Shown here piece by piece: positions 5,164 through 6,388 of a stretch of 6,388 nt of DNA. The notes below the pieces were generated by a model. That model was given only the letters and a program-made list of their open reading frames with translations, had not been told where the DNA came from and made no database searches. This stretch comes from Acidimicrobiaceae bacterium (GTDB taxonomy: Bacteria > Actinomycetota > Acidimicrobiia > Acidimicrobiales > Bog-793), in assembly GCA_003170375.1 (NCBI GenBank), contig PMZN01000093.1, forward strand, positions 1 through 6,388, read 5' to 3'. Position numbers and translations under genes: made by a program. The number at the start of each line of letters is the position of its first letter. Within the stretch, counting starts at the first letter, position 1.

Positions 5164-6063
5164 ATGGCGACGCCGGACCAGTGGGCCCGCTACCTCACTT
5201 ATCGGGGCCTCGCGGCAGCCCTGCAGGTCACTCCTCGCCCGATTGCCGGTGCCCTGGCGACCGCTGCCGGTTTCACGATCTCCGAGGTTTGGCGCGACAA
5301 GCGACCACTCGTGAGTTCCAACCTGCGACGAGTGCTCGGACCGGAGGTCGATGACGCTGCCATCCGCCGGCTCGTCACGAAGGCGTTTAGCTCCTACGCG
5401 CACTACTGGGTCGAGTCTGCACGGGTAGTGGGTCTGCGGTCGGACCAGATCGAGTCGACCTTCAGCATCGAGGGCTTCGAGCGGTTCCGTCTGGAGATGG
5501 CGAGGGGCCACGGTGTGGTGATCGTGCTTCCCCATGTCGGCTCGTGGGAGTACGGGGGTCGTTGGCTCGCCCAACAGGGGTACCCGATGACCACCGTTGG
5601 CGAGTTGCTGGAACCTCCCGAGCTGTTCGACTGGTTCACCTCGCAGCGAGCGACGCTCGGCCTCACCGTGTTGCCCCCCGGCCCCGGCACGACCGTCCGG
5701 CTCCTCGACACGCTGCGGGCAGGCCGCGTCGTGGGACTGTTGGCGGACCGAGACCTCGTCGGCAACGGCGTCGAGGTTGAGCTTTTCGGTGAGAGGACGA
5801 CGCTCCCCGCAGGCCCGGCGCTCCTTGCCCTGCGCTCAGGGGCACCGCTCATGACCTGCGCGATCTATCAGAGGCCGCGTGGCCTGTACCACGCTGTGTT
5901 GCAGCCCCCGCTCGACTCGACACGCACTGGGCGGATGCGCCAGGACGTGCAACGTCTCACCGAGGAGATGGCGCGCTCTCTCGAGGGGCTCATCCGCCTG
6001 GCACCCGAGCAGTGGCACCTGTTCCAGCCGAACTGGCCGTCAGACCGTGAACGATACAGCTGA
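5164..6063 (+). CDS. patA: PatA-like lysophospholipid/PIM acyltransferase (LPLAT family)
   Basis: This 299-residue protein belongs to the LpxL/HtrB-type acyltransferase family. In mycobacteria the homologue at this locus (PatA, Rv2611c) transfers palmitoyl from acyl-CoA to the mannose of phosphatidylinositol monomannoside on the inner membrane face. The catalytic H-x4-D/E motif is seen as HVGSWE, with H124 and E129. Further family features are the early SNLRRVLG (51-58), GLLADRDL (191-198), the FGERTTLPAGPA region (208-219) and the closing PEQWHLFQPNW (281-291). There is no signal peptide; residues 12-38 may form the membrane-associated N-terminal helix. ATG at 5164 was chosen because family homology begins right after it; the frame is open back to 5017 but that part resembles nothing and overlaps pgsA. 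The Shine-Dalgarno is weak (GGG at 5152-5154), so coupling to pgsA, 43 bases upstream, is possible. Family firm; acceptor inferred from context. Confidence 0.88.
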   Translation: MATPDQWARYLTYRGLAAALQVTPRPIAGALATAAGFTISEVWRDKRPLVSSNLRRVLGPEVDDAAIRRLVTKAFSSYAHYWVESARVVGLRSDQIESTFSIEGFERFRLEMARGHGVVIVLPHVGSWEYGGRWLAQQGYPMTTVGELLEPPELFDWFTSQRATLGLTVLPPGPGTTVRLLDTLRAGRVVGLLADRDLVGNGVEVELFGERTTLPAGPALLALRSGAPLMTCAIYQRPRGLYHAVLQPPLDSTRTGRMRQDVQRLTEEMARSLEGLIRLAPEQWHLFQPNWPSDRERYS

Positions 6064-6076
6064 CCTGCGGTTATTG

Positions 6077-6095
6077 GTGCAGGCCCCGCCTGCGT
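6077..6095 (+). terminator. Possible hairpin after the acyltransferase gene
   Basis: GCAGGC (6079-6084) pairs with GCCTGC (6088-6093) around a CCC loop, extendable by two G-T pairs. It begins about 15 bases after the patA stop. No T run follows, so intrinsic termination is doubtful; it could mark the end of the pgsA-patA transcript. Confidence 0.28.
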
Positions 6096-6130
6096 GACAC
6101 GAGGTTGACACGCCAGCTTGCGCGGCCGGG

Positions 6131-6361
6131 TCAGCTCGGATCCACCGGCGGCCAGGGTTCGCTCGGCCTCGTCTTGAGCTGAGCGGCGTCGCGCAGGCCA
6201 TTCCGTAATGCCGTGGCGGCAGGGCTCCCCGCCCTCTCGGCCGCTTCCGCGAAACGCTCGAGCTCTACCAGGACGGCGACGACCATCACGTCGAGTGGCG
6301 GAGGGAGAAGCCCGGGAACATTTCGGGAACAGGCCTTCGGTACCTTGCCTTCGGAAGCCAC
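6131..6361 (-). CDS. Possible small hypothetical protein
   Basis: A 76-codon minus-strand frame in an otherwise gene-free 325-base stretch. I do not recognise the product. Residues 26-58 (MVVAVLVELERFAEAAERAG and following) would form one or two amphipathic helices. The tail is Pro-rich and ends WPPVDPS. From residue 26 on, about 80% of third codon positions are G or C, like the neighbouring real genes. Against it, neither GTG at 6361 nor the internal ATG at 6286 has a clear ribosome binding site, and the 5' part overlaps the promoter-like region of the gene that seems to start at the right edge. It would be convergent with patA, ending 67 bases from it. It may be a real small gene or a chance frame. 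Confidence 0.35.
   Translation of the reverse strand: MASEGKVPKACSRNVPGLLPPPLDVMVVAVLVELERFAEAAERAGSPAATALRNGLRDAAQLKTRPSEPWPPVDPS
6339..6346 (+). promoter_or_regulatory. Possible -10 element for the gene at the right edge
   Basis: GGTACCTT contains TACCTT (TAnnnT) 38 bases before the ATG at 6384 and resembles the GGTATCCT upstream of pgsA. No -35 match is found at 16-18 bases. It supports a new transcription unit beginning beyond patA. Confidence 0.27.
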
Positions 6362-6376
6362 CCAACGACCCGAAGT

Positions 6377-6388
6377 AGGAGAGATGAT
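6377..6388 (+). CDS. Ribosome binding site and start of the next gene (cut by window end)
   Basis: AGGAGAG at 6377-6383 is followed by ATG at 6384-6386 and then the window ends. The arrangement is like the AGGAGCGAGATGAT in front of pgsA, though spacing is short (2 bases from AGGAG). Only one full codon is visible. By synteny with mycobacteria the next gene after patA is pimA, the phosphatidylinositol mannosyltransferase; this is a prediction from gene order, not read from the sequence. Confidence 0.35.

Noticed and set aside
4813..5574. Minus-strand open frame of 253 codons across the pgsA tail and patA start
   Set aside because: It overlaps two genes with recognised families on the other strand and its product has no coherent hydrophobic or domain pattern. 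It was considered because the pgsA tail is unusual.
1..6388. CRISPR array, insertion sequence, prophage or defence system
   Set aside because: No regularly spaced repeats, terminal inverted repeats, transposase or nuclease motifs are present. All sizeable genes belong to housekeeping or metabolic families.

Overview
This window reads as chromosomal DNA from a high-GC member of the Actinomycetota. Three kinds of evidence point there: a mycothiol-dependent-type enzyme (mycothiol is an actinobacterial thiol), a phosphatidylinositol phosphate synthase of the mycobacterial PgsA type, and a gene order resembling the conserved actinobacterial locus thrS - HIT protein - pgsA - acyltransferase (patA) - pimA. 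Starts are a mix of GTG and ATG, and third codon positions are mostly G or C. A deep, non-mycobacterial lineage such as Acidimicrobiia is a guess, because the gene order is modified relative to mycobacteria.

Layout. Positions 2-97 are probably the C-terminal end of threonyl-tRNA synthetase. It overlaps the start of a HIT-family Ap4A phosphorylase-like gene (87-626). That gene overlaps by 4 bases a small gene for a PH-like protein of unknown function (623-1129). Four bases later comes an MDMPI/DinB-fold protein (1134-1877). These four genes are packed like one plus-strand transcript. Facing them, with only 12 bases between stop codons, is a full-length EF-G-like GTPase of the EF-G2 class on the minus strand (1890-3953). 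A divergent control region of 210 bases (3954-4163) follows. It holds an extended -10 promoter candidate and a short leader, then the phospholipid pair: PgsA-like phosphatidylinositol phosphate synthase (4164-5120) and a PatA-like acyltransferase (5164-6063). The last 325 bases hold a possible small minus-strand gene and a ribosome binding site with a start codon at the very edge. The next gene probably starts there; by synteny a PimA-type mannosyltransferase would be expected, but it is not visible.

How the genes work together. The PgsA and PatA homologues fit the phosphatidylinositol mannoside pathway at the cytoplasmic membrane: PgsA makes phosphatidylinositol phosphate, which after dephosphorylation and mannosylation is acylated by PatA. 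The ThrRS and Ap4A phosphorylase neighbours are linked by the fact that aminoacyl-tRNA synthetases make Ap4A, which the HIT enzyme would degrade. The PH-like, MDMPI-like and EF-G2 genes sit between the HIT gene and pgsA, where mycobacteria have nothing.

I found no mobile element, CRISPR array, tRNA or rRNA, and no convincing new multi-gene system. The points most worth a second look are the arginine-rich tail and altered signature of PgsA, the EF-G2 insertion with its Tyr-for-His active-site change, the PH-like protein coupled to the HIT gene, and the pgsA leader.
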